Positions 8,653 through 11,090 of a stretch of 11,090 nt of DNA are shown piece by piece (within the stretch, counting starts at the first letter, position 1; every line of letters begins with the position of its first letter). The notes under the pieces were generated by a model that had not been told where the DNA came from, did no database searches, and was given only the letters and a program-made list of their open reading frames with translations. The stretch is from a candidate division SR1 bacterium (GTDB taxonomy: Bacteria > Patescibacteriota > Gracilibacteria > Absconditabacterales > Absconditicoccaceae). Position numbers and translations under genes: made by a program. The stretch is taken from NCBI GenBank assembly GCA_025997135.1, contig BNUE01000035.1, positions 1-11,090 on the forward strand, written 5' to 3'.

Positions 8653-9057
8653 ATGAAAAAATACCTCGTCAGAATAACAAAAAATGAACATTGAAAAAAA
8701 CAACACTTCTACCTCAATCAAGATGAAATGCGAGAAGTCTGGTGGAATGTTGACCAACTTTGGCAAGAGGAAGAAGGATTTTCCGATGAAGAAAGGGAAG
8801 CCTTAAGAGAAGCAGGACTTTCTAATATGGCTATATTTCAAGCAGAAACCGAACTCCAACAAAAGCAAAGATATTGGCGAGAAATTCAGGAAAGAACGGG
8901 AAATTGATGAGAAATCGTGTATCATCACCTAGATGAAGCAGTAGCTGAAATAGACAAAATACAAAAGAAAAATCGCTTTTGGGAAAATGTCATCGGATTT
9001 CTGATTTGAATGTGGCTATGGGACATCTTCTTTTGAAGGCATAAGTGAGAGAAGTAA
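8653..9057 (+). CDS. Unrecognised 134-residue protein with one C-terminal membrane segment
   Basis: I do not recognise this protein. Read with TGA as Gly, it runs from ATG 8653 to TAA 9055-9057 and contains six TGA codons, including a tandem pair (8905-8910), so it is invisible under the standard code. The first 105 residues are charged and largely helical, with many Glu, Gln, Trp and Lys (DEMREVWWNVDQLWQEEEGF; ETELQQKQRYWREIQERTG). Residues about 108-127 (RFWENVIGFLIGMWLWDIFF) form a hydrophobic stretch followed by a basic tail, RHKGEK, which suggests a tail-anchored membrane protein facing the cytoplasm. No signal peptide is visible. It sits between the hsd operon and the ABC subunit gene on the same strand as the latter, 93 bases upstream. 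It could belong to either neighbour or be independent. Codon use fits the host code. Confidence 0.65.
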
Positions 9058-9150
9058 TCTGCTACTCAACCAAAAAATCATAGATTTAATGTAAATTTAA
9101 TGTTAATACCTATATACACTCCAGACTTTATATTGCAATTTTTTTAGAAA

Positions 9151-11061
9151 ATGCCAAAATCAACCGATACCCCCCAACCACCAAAAACCTGACCTATGGG
9201 AAACGGATGACCCGTAAAAATGACCGTAGAGAAACCGAAGAATTTCAAAAAATCCCTCGGGCAACTTCTCTCAGTCCTCAAACCTCACTGGGGTTCTATC
9301 CTCATCAGCATCGCTTTAACGATTATCGCGACGGTATTCAGCATTCTCAGTCCTAAATTTCTGGGAAATATGACCGATTCTATCGTGAATGATTTTATGG
9401 CGATGAGAGAATATTCGGCTTTACAAGAACAGTCCCCACCAGACAGCTCTCTGGATACGACGGATATGATACAAAAGCCCGTTTTCCATTACGAAAATTT
9501 AGCGAAGATTGCCCTGTTGCTGATTATCCTCTATATCATCAGTTCGGTTGCAAACTATCTGAGTATGTGGTTTTTTGTAAACGTGATTCAGAAAATGGTA
9601 TACACGCTGAGAGAGAGGCTCAGCCACAAGATTAACCGTATGCCGATGGGATATTTTGACGCTCATCAGTATGGTGATGTCCTGAGTAGGATTACGAACG
9701 ATGTGGATACGCTCGCTCAGTCGCTCAATCAGATTTCTGGACAAGCTGTTTCCTCGGTGATTACGGTGATAGGATTCCTCGTGATGATGCTGATTATCAG
9801 TTGGAAGCTGACTTTAATCGCTGTGGTAGTCGTACCACTGAGTTTGGCGTGTGTGACGTTTATCACGAAACGCTCTCAGAAATATTTCAAAAATCAGCAA
9901 ACATATCTGGGGTATTTGAATGGGCACGTGGAAGAGAATTATGCTGGGCAGACGATTGTGAAAGCCTTTTCAGGAGAAAAAAAAGCTGAAAAAGTGTTCG
10001 ACGATGTGAATACCCATCTGTATGAGAGTTCCCGAAAATCGCAGTTTCTGAGTGGGTTGATGATGCCGTTGATGCATTTTATCTCGAACCTCGGATATGT
10101 AGCGACCGCAGTTTTGGGGGGTTGGCTCGCATTTCAGGGAAGATTGAGCATTGGAAGTATTCAGGCTTTTATCCAGTATATGGGACAGTTTAACCAGCCC
10201 CTCGTCCAGCTCGGACAGATTGCGAACTTGTTGCAGTCTACCGTAGCTGCAGCAGAAAGAGTCTTTGATTTTTTGGAAGAAAAAGAAGAAAAGGCTGACT
10301 TACCAAATCCCGTTCAACTCGGGAAAATTAAATGAGAAGTGACTTTCGATAAGGTACATTTTGCATATGAAGAGGGAAAGCCGATTATCAAACATTTCTC
10401 AGCCCACATTCAGCCCGGACAACAGGTCGCTATCGTAGGACCCACAGGTGCTGGGAAAACCACGATTGTGAACCTACTGATGAGATTTTATGACCCTCAG
10501 TCTGGGACGATTAGTATTGATGGGGTCGATACTCAGCAGATGAAGAGGGCTGATGTGAGGGCTTGCTTCGGAATGGTGCTACAAGATACCTGGCTCTTTA
10601 ACTGAACTATCGCAGAAAACCTGAAATATGGAAAATCTGATGCGACTGACAGTCAGATTAAAGCTGTTGCCAAATCTGCGTATGTAGACCACGTGATTGA
10701 ATCTCTTCCGAAAGGCTACCAAACTGAAATCGGTGAAGAAAGTGAGAATATTTCTATCGGTGAAAAACAGCTTTTGACGATTGCTCGTGCGATGTTGGCT
10801 GATGCTCCGATGCTGATTTTAGATGAGGCGACGAGTTCCGTAGATACCAGAACGGAAATTCTGATTCAAAAAGCAATGGAAAAACTTATGAAAGGCAGAA
10901 CGAGTTTTGTGATTGCCCACAGACTTTCGACGATTAAAAATGCTGATGTGATTTTAGTGATGAAGGAGGGGGATATTGTTGAGCAGGGAAATCACGAGGA
11001 ATTGTTGACGAAGGGTGGTTTTTATGCACAGCTGTATAATTCCCAGTTTGTAGAGGGGTAG
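9151..11061 (+). CDS. ABC exporter subunit, fused membrane and ATPase domains (TM288/LmrD type)
   Basis: This is a 636-residue half-transporter that normally pairs with a TM287/LmrC-type subunit to export lipophilic compounds or lipids. Six membrane segments lie in about residues 45-350 (for example around ISIALTIIATVFSIL and VIGFLVMMLIISW). The nucleotide-binding domain has Walker A GPTGAGKT (430-437), Q-loop Gln478, Walker B LILDE with catalytic Glu559, D-loop SSVD (562-565) and H-loop His590. The signature reads ISIGEKQ instead of LSGGQ, a degenerate form expected in this partner. TGA codons encode Gly at 9190, 9208, 10333 and 10603; the last two would cut the ATPase domain under the standard code. 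ATG 9151 is preferred over 9220 because the extra residues (MPKSTDTPQPPKTGPMGNGG) resemble the Gly/Pro-rich start of this family. No Shine-Dalgarno is visible. The bases look more GC-rich than the R-M block. Confidence 0.93.
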
Positions 11062-11062
11062 A

Positions 11063-11090
11063 ATGAATGATGAAATAGATAAAATAATCT
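11063..11090 (+). CDS. Probable start of a further gene, cut by the right edge
   Basis: ATG at 11063 follows the ABC stop by one base and opens MNDEIDKII to the end of the window. GAGGGG eight bases before the ATG could act as a ribosome-binding site. The tight spacing suggests co-transcription with the ABC subunit. Nine codons are too few to say what it is. Confidence 0.35.

Noticed and set aside
9084..9103. Direct repeat ATTTAATGT (9084-9092 and 9095-9103) as an operator or iteron
   Set aside because: Only two very AT-rich copies are present, with no further copies or dyad, so chance explains it.
9220..9222. ATG 9220 as the start of the ABC subunit
   Set aside because: The frame continues upstream through two TGA codons to ATG 9151, and the added Gly/Pro-rich leader is typical of this subunit family.
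10333..10605. Two premature stops in the ABC subunit ATPase domain
   Set aside because: Both are TGA. The second falls exactly at the Gly of the LFNGTI motif, so they are sense codons.
1..11090. CRISPR arrays, tRNA/rRNA genes, transposases, integrases
   Set aside because: No spaced repeats, cloverleaf, or transposase/integrase motifs were seen on either strand, even though the R-M block looks inserted.

Overview
The window reads as DNA from a bacterium that translates UGA as glycine (NCBI code 25; Absconditabacteria/SR1 or Gracilibacteria). Every long gene is cut by in-frame TGA codons, and where family sequences are well known those TGAs sit at conserved glycines: the second Gly of the HsdR Walker A motif, the Gly before FTGTP in HsdR, the fourth residue of FAGIGG in the cytosine methyltransferase, and the Gly after LFN following the ABC transporter Q-loop. 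With only TAA and TAG as stops, the fragments join into a few full-length proteins. All coordinates below use that reading.

Layout: 1-150 is a poorly defined edge. 151-405 (+) is the last 84 codons of a TM287/LmrC-type ABC exporter subunit; its front is missing. 398-2327 (-) is a type II restriction-modification pair of the HpaII family (endonuclease 398-1474, m5C methyltransferase 1392-2327). 2328-2567 is a 240-base gap. 2568-8489 (-) is a complete type I restriction-modification operon in the order hsdM-hsdS-hsdR, closely resembling the EcoR124I (type IC) family. 8490-8652 is a divergent promoter region. 8653-9057 (+) is an unrecognised 134-residue protein with one C-terminal membrane segment. 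9151-11061 (+) is a full-length TM288/LmrD-type ABC exporter subunit, the usual partner of the truncated one at the left. A further gene probably begins at 11063. No stretch longer than about 300 bases lacks a gene.

How the parts fit: the two R-M systems form one block on the minus strand, lying between what look like the two halves of a heterodimeric ABC exporter operon on the plus strand. The HpaII pair should methylate and cut one short site (CCGG inferred from family); by eye that tetramer occurs only once in the window. The type I system carries an in-frame 12-base tandem repeat in the spacer of its specificity subunit, the same kind of repeat that changes target spacing in EcoR124I/EcoR124II. 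Because essential glycines in both systems are TGA-encoded, they can only be made intact in a recoded cell.
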